From contig JAFQHL010000010.1 of NCBI GenBank assembly GCA_017397955.1, positions 1 through 46,086 on the forward strand: DNA of 46,086 bases, written 5' to 3'. This DNA comes from Clostridia bacterium. Lineage in GTDB: Bacteria; Bacillota; Clostridia; Oscillospirales; CAG-382. Positions 25,310 through 34,353 of the stretch are shown one piece after another. Made by a program: the position numbers and the translations under genes. The stretch's first letter is position 1. Every line of letters begins with the position of its first letter. Under the pieces are notes generated by a model. The model did not search any database. It was not told the DNA's origin and saw nothing but the letters and a program-made list of their open reading frames with translations.

Positions 25310-25338
25310 ATTTTAGCACATAAGCCGCCATTTTGCAA
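25310..25338 (-). promoter_or_regulatory. Probable promoter of the CYCSSC-cca-SGNH unit
   Basis: On the minus strand TTGCAA (25338-25333), 17 bases, TAAAAT (25315-25310). Moderate match; the start codon is about 40 bases downstream. Confidence 0.5.
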
Positions 25339-25367
25339 CAGTTACAGGCAGATTTTATCAAAAACCC

Positions 25368-25396
25368 TTGACACAAGCATCTTTTTGTGGTATTAT
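25368..25396 (+). promoter_or_regulatory. Promoter of the beta-lactamase-like gene
   Basis: TTGACA (25368-25373), 17 bases, TATTAT (25391-25396). It is divergent from the minus-strand promoter, leaving an untranslated leader of about 85 bases. Confidence 0.75.
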
Positions 25397-25490
25397 GCCA
25401 TATAAGTAGTATTATGCATTATTGTGTAAATTGGTGCAGGTTGGCTTTTTTGCCGCCTGATGTGTTGACTTTTTGACTGGAGACTTTTTA

Positions 25491-26783
25491 ATGAAATCTT
25501 TTATAACAAAAGCCGCCGCAACACTGTTTACCGCCGCACTTATTTTAGGTTTTATTGCAGGCGGCGTAAGCTCTGTTTTTAATGCGGATGGTGAAGGGGA
25601 CGCGGTTTTAAACGTACCCTCGGTTATGCAGTCACTTGTGGGCAGTAGTGATACGGAGCCTGCAGGCGATGCGCCCATTACCGAAAACGAAGACAAATAC
25701 GACAGTATTGATATCCCCGCAGGCGGTGTTACCCCTCCTGCAAACTCTATTCAAGGTTCTACCTTGATGGGCGGCGTTGTTCTGCCCGAATTGCCCGGCA
25801 ATCACACTCTTATGGGTGACGAAAGCTCTGCCACCGAGGACACCACCGTTAGTGAGTCTGAATCTGACACGGAAGAGACTACGGTAAGTGAGTCTGAGGT
25901 TGTTGAAGAAGAACCTGAGGAAAGTGAGCCTGTACAGGTGCAAAAGCCTCAGCCCGTAAAGCCTTCTATGAACACCGCAGAGATAATAAACCTGCTTTTA
26001 AGCAGAAGCTATACAGGCGGTATTGACACCTTTGGCAACATCTCAGGTGATACCTCTGCACTTTACAACGCAATTCACAAGGGCAGTAACATAAGCGGCT
26101 TTGTTGCTATAAGGCTTTCCGACGGTGCTTCAATTGCTTATAATCCTACCCGCAGTTTCAGATGTGCATCTGCATTCAAGTCCTTCGTTTCTCATTACGC
26201 ATACAAACAGGCGGCGGCAGGAGTGCTTGACCTTAATGCAGGTATAACCTATACCTCTGCAGATTATTATTCAGGTAGCGGCATAATAAAGAGCAGTCCT
26301 TTCGGCACAGTATATTCTCTTCGTCAGGTAGCAGACTATTCAATAAGATACAGCGACAACGCTGGCTTTGTAATGCTTCAGCGTTACCTTAACAGGGACG
26401 GCTTGGTTGATTACGCCAAATCCCTCGGTTGCCCCGGTGCTGACGGTTTTAAGTACACTTGGCCCGATATGAGCGCCCTTGACGCGGCAATCTGGTGGGC
26501 AGATATCTACGGATTTGCAAAAAGCTCCACCTATGGGGCAGAGGCTTATAATGTATACCTCAACGCAACTCAGCCCAGCATTAAAAAGGGACTTAACGAT
26601 GAGCATCCGGTTGCCCACAAGAGCGGCAGTATGAGCTATTATTTCCATGACTGCGGTGTTGTTGAATCCGAAGACCCTTACATATTGGTTTTGCTTACAT
26701 ACAACCCCAACAATTATTCCAGCAATAATCAGACTTATTTCTCCGGAGTAGTACAGGAGATAGACAAGCTTATAAATCCGTAA
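25491..26783 (+). CDS. Membrane-anchored class A beta-lactamase-like serine protein
   Basis: 430 residues. An N-terminal hydrophobic segment (about 8-27) acts as signal or anchor. A long Ser/Thr/Glu/Pro linker follows to about residue 160, then a penicillin-recognising serine hydrolase domain. The three active-site motifs are intact: Ser227-x-x-Lys230, Ser288-Asp289-Asn290 and Lys377-Ser-Gly. It could be a beta-lactamase, but the long wall-spanning linker also fits a peptidoglycan-directed esterase or carboxypeptidase role (inference). ATG 25491 with GGAGA 7 bases upstream is preferred over a TTG 18 bases earlier. Confidence 0.88.
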   Translation: MKSFITKAAATLFTAALILGFIAGGVSSVFNADGEGDAVLNVPSVMQSLVGSSDTEPAGDAPITENEDKYDSIDIPAGGVTPPANSIQGSTLMGGVVLPELPGNHTLMGDESSATEDTTVSESESDTEETTVSESEVVEEEPEESEPVQVQKPQPVKPSMNTAEIINLLLSRSYTGGIDTFGNISGDTSALYNAIHKGSNISGFVAIRLSDGASIAYNPTRSFRCASAFKSFVSHYAYKQAAAGVLDLNAGITYTSADYYSGSGIIKSSPFGTVYSLRQVADYSIRYSDNAGFVMLQRYLNRDGLVDYAKSLGCPGADGFKYTWPDMSALDAAIWWADIYGFAKSSTYGAEAYNVYLNATQPSIKKGLNDEHPVAHKSGSMSYYFHDCGVVESEDPYILVLLTYNPNNYSSNNQTYFSGVVQEIDKLINP

Positions 26784-26792
26784 AAACATTGG

Positions 26793-26830
26793 CAGTGCTG
26801 TCGGTACTACACCGTCGGCACTGTTTTTTT
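26793..26830 (+). terminator. Terminator of the beta-lactamase-like gene
   Basis: CAGTGCTGTCGG pairs with CCGTCGGCACTG (one mismatch, one G-T pair), then seven T residues. The next gene starts 17 bases later with its ribosome site right after the T run. Confidence 0.85.
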
Positions 26831-26847
26831 GGAAGGAGAGGTGCACT

Positions 26848-27186
26848 ATGGGTATTTTTTCCAACTTTAGAAAAGACAAGCCCCCAAAGAATACCAACAG
26901 CGTTCAATTTAAACGTTGGATGGCGAACAAGCTTAACGAAAAGCACATCCGTTATGTATTGGAAAGAATAGGAAACGAAGAAAAAATTATAGGCAGAGAA
27001 GGTTTTATCAGCGTTGTAGGTGACGACCTTGTAGTTATTGCCGATGGCAAAGAAAAGTTCCGCACCCCTATTGACCAAATGGAAGCCTTTGAGTTTTTAA
27101 GCCTGCAGGGCGCAACCATAAAGGGTTTTGACGAGACGGAAGACCGTGAAAGAACCATTCTTGCTTATTACATTTATCACAGATAA
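26848..27186 (+). CDS. Small soluble protein of unknown function
   Basis: 112 residues starting MGIFSNFRKDKPPK, highly charged, no signal peptide or membrane helix. The second half alternates beta strands (GFISVVGDDLVVIADGKEKFRTPI) and ends in AYYIYHR. GGAAGGAGAGG precedes the start. The next gene, a lipoprotein, starts 14 bases after its stop, so the two are probably co-transcribed. No family recognised. Confidence 0.75.
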   Translation: MGIFSNFRKDKPPKNTNSVQFKRWMANKLNEKHIRYVLERIGNEEKIIGREGFISVVGDDLVVIADGKEKFRTPIDQMEAFEFLSLQGATIKGFDETEDRERTILAYYIYHR

Positions 27187-27200
27187 AACCGAGGTATACT

Positions 27201-28430
27201 ATGAAAAAGCTGTTGCTTTGTTTAGTCCTTGCACTGGCAGTAGGCTCTGCCACCGCTTGCAAGGACGACCGCATACAAAACGATACAAGCAAGGCAGAAA
27301 GCTCTGCTGCATTGAACAGTGAAGAAAGCTCTGCCGATATGAGCAGCGAAGAAACTTCCGAAGAGGAAAGCACCGCACCTGTTATCAGCGTGGAAGATTC
27401 CGAAGAGGAAAGCACCTCACCTATTATCAGCGTAGAAGATTCCGAAGAGGAAAGCACCGCACCTGTTATCAGCGTGGAAGATTCCGAAGAGGAAAGCATC
27501 GCGCCTGTTGTCAGCGTGGAGGATTCCGAAGAGGAAAGCATCGCACCTGTTATCAGCGTGGAGGATTCCGAAGAGGAAAGCACCGCACCTGTTGTCAGCG
27601 TGGAAGATTCCGAAGAGGAAAGCATCGCACCTGTTGTCAGCAGTGAGGAAATATCTGCGGAGGATGTAAACTCTTCCGAAAGCGAAACTTCTCCCCCGCC
27701 CCCTGCGGATAACTCCATTGCGGCAATGCTTAACCAGCAGGACAGGGATTATCACGGCTACAGCGCAGAGGAGCTGGATGCGTTTTTTGACGACGCGTTG
27801 TTTACCGGTGATTCGGTGACAAACGGACTTAAGATATATACCCAGAACTACGAAGACGTGTTCCGCGGCGCGTATTTCCACACCGGTGCATCCTACGGCT
27901 TTAACAATGCCGTTGCAGGGGTAACACCTTCATCCCAGCATCCCCTTTTCCGTGGGGAGCGCAGTACTATATGGAAGGTTGCTTCCGTACTGGGCAGCAA
28001 CAGGGTTATAATAGGCTTTGGGCTTAACGATTTTGGCTACTGCACTACAGAGCGTATCGAGTCCTGCCTTGACAGGATAGTAAGCAACATACGCGCAGTT
28101 AACAGCGATATTGAAATAGTGTTTTTAAGCAGCGGCTATTTTACCCGCAACGGCGAAGTTTGCCGCCCCGAAATGTGTGATTACCGTACCAATCAGCGTC
28201 AGCGCAGTCACAATCAGTTTGTGTTGGAATACTGCAACGCTAATGGTTTTGACTATATTGATGTTACCCATTGCTTTTCCGATGCACAGGGCTATTTGCG
28301 GGCAAACATAACCCTTGACGATTATTGTCATCCGCGTATTGAAGAATATACAGCGTGGCGTGATATTTTATACAGTTACGCCGCAAACAAGCTTATGGGC
28401 ACCTACAAAAATCCCCCTGCAATGGGCTGA
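27201..28430 (+). CDS. SGNH/GDSL hydrolase lipoprotein with Glu/Ser repeat tether
   Basis: 409 residues. The signal peptide ends in an atypical lipobox ATAC (Cys20). A tether of seven 14-residue repeats (SVEDSEEESTAPVI) follows to about residue 150. The SGNH domain begins near 190 with TGDSV (Ser205), has GFGLND for the oxyanion-hole Asn, and ends with the Asp374-x-x-His377 dyad in DDYCHP. The catalytic set is complete, unlike its paralogue at 22689. Likely a cell-surface esterase or deacetylase acting on wall or polysaccharide acyl groups (inference). The two proteins share the YAANKL-x-GT-x-x-NP end. Confidence 0.88.
   Translation: MKKLLLCLVLALAVGSATACKDDRIQNDTSKAESSAALNSEESSADMSSEETSEEESTAPVISVEDSEEESTSPIISVEDSEEESTAPVISVEDSEEESIAPVVSVEDSEEESIAPVISVEDSEEESTAPVVSVEDSEEESIAPVVSSEEISAEDVNSSESETSPPPPADNSIAAMLNQQDRDYHGYSAEELDAFFDDALFTGDSVTNGLKIYTQNYEDVFRGAYFHTGASYGFNNAVAGVTPSSQHPLFRGERSTIWKVASVLGSNRVIIGFGLNDFGYCTTERIESCLDRIVSNIRAVNSDIEIVFLSSGYFTRNGEVCRPEMCDYRTNQRQRSHNQFVLEYCNANGFDYIDVTHCFSDAQGYLRANITLDDYCHPRIEEYTAWRDILYSYAANKLMGTYKNPPAMG
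27354..27647 (+). repeat. 42-bp minisatellite, seven units
   Basis: In-frame units around GAAGATTCCGAAGAGGAAAG encode the acidic 14-residue tether repeat. They differ by a few bases each. Confidence 0.85.
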
Positions 28431-28539
28431 TAAAATCTGTTTTAATAGGGGCTTTTTACGCAAAATGAACAAAAGCCGCCACCTTTATTCATGCTATTAG
28501 GCAATTTTGTAAAAATATAAGAAAAATATGCAAAACCCC

Positions 28540-28568
28540 TTGCATTTTACTGTATAAAGCTGTATAAT
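28540..28568 (+). promoter_or_regulatory. Promoter of the arginine operon
   Basis: TTGCAT (28540-28545), 17 bases, TATAAT (28563-28568). Just downstream TATTCATAA-T-TTATGTATA (28570-28588) is a near-perfect A/T-rich dyad over the transcription start, the size and place expected for an ArgR-type box. It does not match the E. coli TGAAT-N4-ATTCA form exactly, so the regulator is inferred only. Confidence 0.65.
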
Positions 28569-28612
28569 GTATTCATAATTTATGTATATAATTCATTTTG
28601 GAGGTATTTTAT

Positions 28613-29842
28613 ATGAACAAAAACGATATCAAAAAAGTAGTGCTTGCCTATTCCGGCGGTCTTGACACATCCATAATTATCCCTTGGCTTAAAGAAAACT
28701 ACAACAACTGCGAAGTTATTGCGGTTTCCGGTAACGTTGGTCAGGCTGACGAGCTTGAAGGGCTTGAAGAAAAAGCTATTAAGACAGGCGCATCCAAGCT
28801 TTACATTGAAGACTTGACAGACGAGTTTGTTGAAGACTTTGTATTCCCTGCAGTTAAGGCAGGCGCAATATATGAAAATTACTTGCTGGGCACTTCTCTC
28901 GCACGCCCCGTTATTGCTAAAAGACTTGCAGAGATAGCACTTGCAGAAGGTGCTGACGCTATCTGCCACGGCTGTACGGGCAAGGGTAACGACCAGGTTA
29001 GATTTGAGTTGGCTATTAAGGCTTTCGCTCCCGATATGCCCATCATCGCTCCTTGGAGAGAGTGGGATATCAAGTCCCGCGAGGAAGAAATTGACTATGC
29101 GGAAGCGCACAATATTCCTCTTAAGATAAGCAGAGAGACCAACTATTCCAAGGATAAGAACCTCTGGCATCTTTCCCACGAAGGTCTTGACCTTGAAGAC
29201 CCCACCAACGAGCCTACCTATAACAAGCCCGGCTTCCTTGAAATGGGTGTTTCCCCCGAAATGGCTCCCGATAAGCCCACCTATGTTACCATTCACTTTG
29301 AAAAGGGTATCCCCACCGCTATCGACGGTGTTGAAATGAAGGGTGCCGACCTTATAGCAAAGCTTAACGAGCTTGGCGGCAAAAACGGCATAGGACTTCT
29401 TGATATCGTTGAAAACCGTCTTGTGGGCATGAAGTGCCGCGGCGTTTATGAAACCCCCGGCGGTACCATCCTCTACAAAGCACACGAAGTACTTGAAACC
29501 ATTTGTCTTGACAGACAGACCGCACACTACAAGGCACTTGTTGCCCACAAGTTTGCGGAAATCATATATGACGGTCAGTGGTTCTCTCCCCTTTGCAAGG
29601 CTATACAGGCATTTGTGGACAGCACACAGGAAACCGTTACAGGCGATGTTACCCTTAAGCTTTACAAGGGTAATATGATTAACGCCTCCGTAAGCTCCCC
29701 CTTCTCTTTTTACGACCCTGAAATTGCTACCTTTGACGAGGACAATGTTTATAATCAGGCTGACTCCGCAGGCTTTATCAACCTGTTCGGCTTGCCTATA
29801 AAGGTTTGTGCAAAGATGAGAAAGAAGAACAACTTAGACTAA
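28613..29842 (+). CDS. argG: Argininosuccinate synthase
   Basis: 409 residues. Joins citrulline and aspartate with ATP to make argininosuccinate. The N-terminal PP-loop [19 protein letters not shown] binds [16 protein letters not shown] and [21 protein letters not shown] are further signatures. Full family length. ATG 28613 follows GGAGG (28600-28604). It is first in a ten-gene co-directional run, with argH 28 bases downstream. Confidence 0.97.
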   Translation: MNKNDIKKVVLAYSGGLDTSIIIPWLKENYNNCEVIAVSGNVGQADELEGLEEKAIKTGASKLYIEDLTDEFVEDFVFPAVKAGAIYENYLLGTSLARPVIAKRLAEIALAEGADAICHGCTGKGNDQVRFELAIKAFAPDMPIIAPWREWDIKSREEEIDYAEAHNIPLKISRETNYSKDKNLWHLSHEGLDLEDPTNEPTYNKPGFLEMGVSPEMAPDKPTYVTIHFEKGIPTAIDGVEMKGADLIAKLNELGGKNGIGLLDIVENRLVGMKCRGVYETPGGTILYKAHEVLETICLDRQTAHYKALVAHKFAEIIYDGQWFSPLCKAIQAFVDSTQETVTGDVTLKLYKGNMINASVSSPFSFYDPEIATFDEDNVYNQADSAGFINLFGLPIKVCAKMRKKNNLD

Positions 29843-29870
29843 TTGCTTTAATATCGGAAAGGTAACAATA

Positions 29871-31244
29871 ATGGAAAAAATGTGGGCAGGTCGCTTTGGT
29901 AAAGAGCTGGACCGCGAAGCTGATGACTTTAACTCTTCCATACACTTTGACAGCCGTATGTACCGTCAGGATATACGCGGCTCTGTAAGCCATGCGGAAA
30001 TGCTGGCAAAGCAGGGCATCATCTCCGCGGAGGACTGTGCGCTTATCAAAGAAGGGCTCTTGGGCATCCTTGCAGATTTAGAGGAGGGCAAGCTCAGCTT
30101 TGACCCCGCCGCCGAGGATATACACATGTTTGTGGAATCGGTGCTTACCAAGCGTATAGGTGATGTGGGCAAAAGACTGCACACCGCCCGCAGTCGTAAC
30201 GACCAGGTTGCGGTGGATGTAAGGCTGTATCTGCGTGATGAGGCTGGGGAGATTTGCGTACTGGTTAAGGAGCTTATCTCCGCGGTGCTTGAGCAGGCAG
30301 AAGCTAACAAGGACACTATCTGCCCCGGCTACACCCATTTGCAAAGAGCACAGCCCATATCCTTCGGTCATCATCTGCTTTGTTACTGTATGATGCTTAT
30401 AAGGGATATCGGCAGAATTGAAGACAGCGTTAAGCGTATGAACCTTTGCCCTCTTGGCAGTTGCGCGCTGGCAGGCACCACCTATAACACCGACCGCCAG
30501 TATACTGCCGCGGCGTTGGGCTTTGACGGCTACACCCTCAACAGCATTGACGGCGTGTCCGACCGCGATTTTTGCCTTGAGCTGATGAGCGCGTTTTCCA
30601 TACTTATGATGCACCTTTCCCGTTTTTCCGAGGAGATTATTTTCTGGTCCTCTTGGGAATGTAAATTTATAGAACTTGATGACTCCTACACCACAGGCTC
30701 AAGTATTATGCCCCAGAAGAAGAACCCCGATATGGCAGAGCTTGTAAGGGGTAAGACGGGCAGAGTATACGGCAACCTTATGGCGTTGCTTACCACCCTT
30801 AAGGGGCTTCCGCTTGCATATAACAAAGATATGCAAGAGGACAAAGAAGCGGTGTTTGACAGTATTGATACCGTTAAGAAGTGTCTTAGGGTATTTGCAC
30901 CTATGGTACGCACCATGCGCGTGCTTAAGGATAATATGTACGCCGCCGCACAAAAGGGCTTTATCAACGCCACCGACCTTGCGGATTATCTGGTTAAGAA
31001 GGGTATGCCATTCCGCACCGCCTACAAACTTGTAGGTCAAGCGGTTGCCTATTGCATAGAAAACGGTACGGTGCTTGATAATCTAAGTCTTGATACTTTA
31101 AAGGGCTTTTCGGAGCTGTTTGAGGAAGATGTATACGGCGAGATTTCTTTGGAAAGCTGTGTTTCCAAGCGTATTTCCGCAGGTGGCACGGGACCTGATT
31201 CCGTAGCGGCGCAGATAGCCTATGTGAAGGAGTTTTTAAAGTAG
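29871..31244 (+). CDS. argH: Argininosuccinate lyase
   Basis: 457 residues of the fumarase/aspartase superfamily. Splits argininosuccinate to arginine and fumarate. The N-terminal MWAGRFGKELDREADDFNSS, HTARSRNDQVAVDVRL and the signature GSSIMPQKKNPDMAEL (the catalytic serine loop) are intact. GGAAAGG precedes the start. Only 3 bases separate its stop from argC. Confidence 0.97.
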   Translation: MEKMWAGRFGKELDREADDFNSSIHFDSRMYRQDIRGSVSHAEMLAKQGIISAEDCALIKEGLLGILADLEEGKLSFDPAAEDIHMFVESVLTKRIGDVGKRLHTARSRNDQVAVDVRLYLRDEAGEICVLVKELISAVLEQAEANKDTICPGYTHLQRAQPISFGHHLLCYCMMLIRDIGRIEDSVKRMNLCPLGSCALAGTTYNTDRQYTAAALGFDGYTLNSIDGVSDRDFCLELMSAFSILMMHLSRFSEEIIFWSSWECKFIELDDSYTTGSSIMPQKKNPDMAELVRGKTGRVYGNLMALLTTLKGLPLAYNKDMQEDKEAVFDSIDTVKKCLRVFAPMVRTMRVLKDNMYAAAQKGFINATDLADYLVKKGMPFRTAYKLVGQAVAYCIENGTVLDNLSLDTLKGFSELFEEDVYGEISLESCVSKRISAGGTGPDSVAAQIAYVKEFLK

Positions 31245-31247
31245 AAA

Positions 31248-32174
31248 ATGAAGAAAGTGTTTATAGACGGCAGTGCCGGCACAACGGGACTGCGTATATA
31301 CGAAAGACTTGAAGGCAGGAAGGATATTGAGCTGATAAAGCTGAGCGAGGAGCTGAGAAAAGACCCTGCCGCAAGAAAAGAAGCGCTAAACAGTGCGGAC
31401 ATAGCTTTTCTTTGTTTGCCCGACGATGCGGCTAGAGAAGCTGTAGCAATGGTAGAAAACCCCGATACCGTAATCCTTGACACCTCCACCGCTCACCGTA
31501 CAAGCGAGGGCTGGTGCTACGGGTTCCCCGAGCTGTCCGCAGAACGGTTTGAGGCAGTGAAGAGCGCAAAGCGTATCGCTGTACCCGGTTGCCACGCAGG
31601 CGGGTTTATAGCCTTGGTTTACCCCTTGGTTGCGGAAGGGATACTTGACAAAGAGGCGCTCCTTTGCTGTCACTCCCTTACAGGCTACAGCGGCGGCGGC
31701 AAAAAAATGATTGCGGAATACGAGGGCGAGAACAGAAACCCTCTGCTTGATGCGCCCAGACAGTACGCGCTCACCGCAAACCACAAGCATCTTAAAGAGA
31801 TGGCTTTTGTTACGGGGATTGCTAATTATCCCTCTTTTTGCCCTATTGTAGGTGATTTTTACAGCGGTATGGCAGTTACCGTGCCTTTGTTCAAGTCCAT
31901 GATAAACGGCGGTGTTGACAACATTAAGGCGGTTTATAAAAAGCTTTACACAGGCCCTGTTGTAAACTACAGGGAAGATGCTGACGAAGGCGGTTTTTAC
32001 TCCGCTTTGGGGCTTGGCGGCAAGGACAGCATGGAAGTTTCCGTTATGGGTAACGAGGAGCGTATTTTGCTAATGGCAAGATACGACAACTTGGGCAAGG
32101 GTGCTTCCGGTGCCGCCCTTGAGTGTATGAACCTTGTTATGGGGCTACCTGCCGACTACGGCTTGAATATATAA
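31248..32174 (+). CDS. argC: N-acetyl-gamma-glutamyl-phosphate reductase, short (type 2) form
   Basis: 308 residues. NADPH reduction of N-acetylglutamyl phosphate to the semialdehyde. The nucleotide-binding start is FIDGSAGTTGLRIYERL and the thiol nucleophile is Cys115 in VPGCHAGGF. Length and motifs match the shorter type 2 ArgC, first known from proteobacteria, rather than the roughly 345-residue type 1 common in Bacillus. No strong ribosome site is visible in the 3-base gap, so coupling to argH is likely. Confidence 0.95.
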   Translation: MKKVFIDGSAGTTGLRIYERLEGRKDIELIKLSEELRKDPAARKEALNSADIAFLCLPDDAAREAVAMVENPDTVILDTSTAHRTSEGWCYGFPELSAERFEAVKSAKRIAVPGCHAGGFIALVYPLVAEGILDKEALLCCHSLTGYSGGGKKMIAEYEGENRNPLLDAPRQYALTANHKHLKEMAFVTGIANYPSFCPIVGDFYSGMAVTVPLFKSMINGGVDNIKAVYKKLYTGPVVNYREDADEGGFYSALGLGGKDSMEVSVMGNEERILLMARYDNLGKGASGAALECMNLVMGLPADYGLNI

Positions 32175-32194
32175 TTTTAAGGAGTCTGCTTAAA

Positions 32195-33406
32195 ATGGTG
32201 ATAATAAACGGCGGTGTTACCGCGGCAAAAGGCTTTAGTGCCGGCGGGATTCACTGCGGCATAAGAAAGAACAAAGAAAAGAAGGATTTGGCGCTTATAT
32301 ACAGCGAGGTGCCTGCAAATACCGCCGCTGTTTATACCAAGAATCTGGTTAAGGGCGCGCCCCTTACCGTTACCAAAAACAATATAGCCAACGGCAAGGC
32401 GCAGGCTGTTATTTGCAACAGCGGTAACGCCAACACCTGCAACGCCAACGGAATTGAAATTGCGGAGCAGATGTGCGCACTTACAGGCAAAGCTTTGGGT
32501 ATCGCTGCTGAGGATGTGGTTGTTGCATCCACAGGCGTTATCGGTCAGCCTCTTGATATTACCCCTATTGCCAACAGTATGAGCAGTCTGGTGGCAGCGC
32601 TGGGTGACAACAGCAACGATGCCGCAGAAGCTATAATGACCACAGACACAAGAAAAAAAGAGGTTGCCGTGCGTTTTACCGTAGGCGGTGTGGAATGTAC
32701 TCTGGGCGGTATTGCAAAGGGCAGCGGGATGATACACCCCAATATGGCAACAATGCTTGTGTTTTTGACCACCGACTGTGCCATAAGTGCAGAGATGCTG
32801 GAAAAGGCACTTAAAACCGATGTGGACAACAGCTTTAACATGACCAGCGTTGACGGCGATACCTCCACCAACGACATGGTTACCATTATGGCAAACGGTA
32901 TGGCGGGCAATGAGGAAATCACTGCCGAGGGCGATGATTTTGCAAGTTTTATGAAGGCGCTTAACACCGTTACCGTATGGCTGTGCCGCAATATTGCAGG
33001 CGACGGCGAAGGCGCAACAAAGCTGCTTGAATGCCGTGTTAAGGGTGCGGCAGAGCTTGCCACCGCAAAAACCGTGGCTAAAAGCGTTATTTGCTCCTCC
33101 CTTGTTAAATCCGCTATGTTTGGCTCCGACGCTAACTGGGGGCGTGTGCTTTGCGCCATCGGCTACAGCGGCGCTGATGTGGATGTAAGCAAAATTGATG
33201 TTTCCTTTGTTTCTGCCGCGGGCGAAATTTTGGTTTGCAAAGACGGCGCAGGTGTAGATTTTTCCGAAGAAAAAGCTAAGGAAATACTGCTTAAAGACGA
33301 AATAATCATAGATGTAAAGCTTAACAGCGGCGACTTTGATGCCACCGCTTGGGGCTGTGACCTTACCTACGATTATGTAAAAATCAACGGCGATTACCGC
33401 ACATAA
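32195..33406 (+). CDS. argJ: Glutamate N-acetyltransferase / ornithine acetyltransferase
   Basis: 403 residues. Moves the acetyl group from N-acetylornithine to glutamate, allowing the cyclic pathway; no argA or argE gene is in the operon. The self-cleavage site is in HPNMATMLVF, with Thr186 becoming the N-terminal nucleophile of the beta chain. KGSGMI before it and VDGDTSTNDMV after it are conserved. Start 32195 follows AAGGAG. Whether it is bifunctional cannot be judged from sequence alone. Confidence 0.95.
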   Translation: MVIINGGVTAAKGFSAGGIHCGIRKNKEKKDLALIYSEVPANTAAVYTKNLVKGAPLTVTKNNIANGKAQAVICNSGNANTCNANGIEIAEQMCALTGKALGIAAEDVVVASTGVIGQPLDITPIANSMSSLVAALGDNSNDAAEAIMTTDTRKKEVAVRFTVGGVECTLGGIAKGSGMIHPNMATMLVFLTTDCAISAEMLEKALKTDVDNSFNMTSVDGDTSTNDMVTIMANGMAGNEEITAEGDDFASFMKALNTVTVWLCRNIAGDGEGATKLLECRVKGAAELATAKTVAKSVICSSLVKSAMFGSDANWGRVLCAIGYSGADVDVSKIDVSFVSAAGEILVCKDGAGVDFSEEKAKEILLKDEIIIDVKLNSGDFDATAWGCDLTYDYVKINGDYRT

Positions 33407-33415
33407 AACACAACC

Positions 33416-33451
33416 AAAAGCTGCCTTTACAGCTTTAAAAAGGCAGCTTTT
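33416..33451 (+). terminator. Intra-operon hairpin between argJ and argB
   Basis: Perfect 13-base arms (AAAAGCTGCCTTT/AAAGGCAGCTTTT) just past the argJ stop. The T tract is only four bases, so it may cause partial termination or protect the 3' end of an upstream mRNA fragment. This is the only sizeable gap in the operon (80 bases). Confidence 0.7.
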
Positions 33452-33486
33452 ATCTGTTTAATATACATATTAAGGAGTTAACAGTA

Positions 33487-34353
33487 ATGAAAATCAGCAA
33501 CGCAGAAAGGGCCGAGGTGCTTACTCAAGCGCTACCCTACATAAAGAAATATAATAACAAAACGGTAGTGGTTAAATACGGCGGCAACGCCATGATTAAC
33601 GAACAGCTTAAAGAACAGGTTATGGAAGATATTGTTCTGCTTTCCCTTATCGGTGTAAGGGTAGTGCTTGTTCACGGCGGCGGCCCCGAAATAACCGACA
33701 CGCTGAAGCGTATAGGCAAGGAGAGCGTGTTTGTTGACGGGCTGAGAGTGACTGACAAGGAAACCGCTGAGGTAGTGCAAATGGTTCTTGCGGGAAAGAT
33801 TAACAAGAGCCTTGTCAACCTGCTTGAGCTTAAAGGCGGCAGAGCACTTGGCGTTTGCGGCCTTGACGACAGAATGATTCTTTGCGAGCCCAAGGACACA
33901 AGGCTGGGCTTTGTGGGCAGTATAACCGATGTTAATGTTACCCCCATAGAGGACTTGTTGGAAAAGGGCTATATACCCGTTGTTTCCACCGTCGGTTGCG
34001 ATAAGGAAGGAAATGTTTACAACATAAACGCCGATACAGCCGCCGCCTATATCGCAGGCGCGCTGAGGGCGGAGAGAATGTTCTCCATGACGGATATTGC
34101 AGGTATCCTTATGGATAAAGACGACCCCAACTCCCTTATTTCCTGCCTTGATATTGAGGAAGCGCAGAAGCTATTTGAGGAAGGCGTAATAAGCGGCGGT
34201 ATGATACCCAAGGTAGAATGCTGTATTGAAGCCATACACAAGGGCGTTAGAAAGGTTATAATTATGGACGGCAGAGTGCCCCACTCCCTGCTGATAGAAA
34301 TGCTTACCGACGAGGGCGCGGGTACAATGGTTGTAGGAGAAAGAAACAAATGA
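33487..34353 (+). CDS. argB: Acetylglutamate kinase
   Basis: 288 residues of the amino-acid kinase family. Phosphorylates N-acetylglutamate. VVVKYGGNAM and VLVHGGGPEIT form the phosphate and substrate loops; INADTAAAYIAGAL is the ATP site. An N-terminal helix (ERAEVLTQALPYIKKYNNK) is present, the feature associated with arginine-sensitive hexameric enzymes, so feedback inhibition by arginine is plausible. AAGGAG precedes the start. It overlaps argD by 4 bases. Confidence 0.96.
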   Translation: MKISNAERAEVLTQALPYIKKYNNKTVVVKYGGNAMINEQLKEQVMEDIVLLSLIGVRVVLVHGGGPEITDTLKRIGKESVFVDGLRVTDKETAEVVQMVLAGKINKSLVNLLELKGGRALGVCGLDDRMILCEPKDTRLGFVGSITDVNVTPIEDLLEKGYIPVVSTVGCDKEGNVYNINADTAAAYIAGALRAERMFSMTDIAGILMDKDDPNSLISCLDIEEAQKLFEEGVISGGMIPKVECCIEAIHKGVRKVIIMDGRVPHSLLIEMLTDEGAGTMVVGERNK

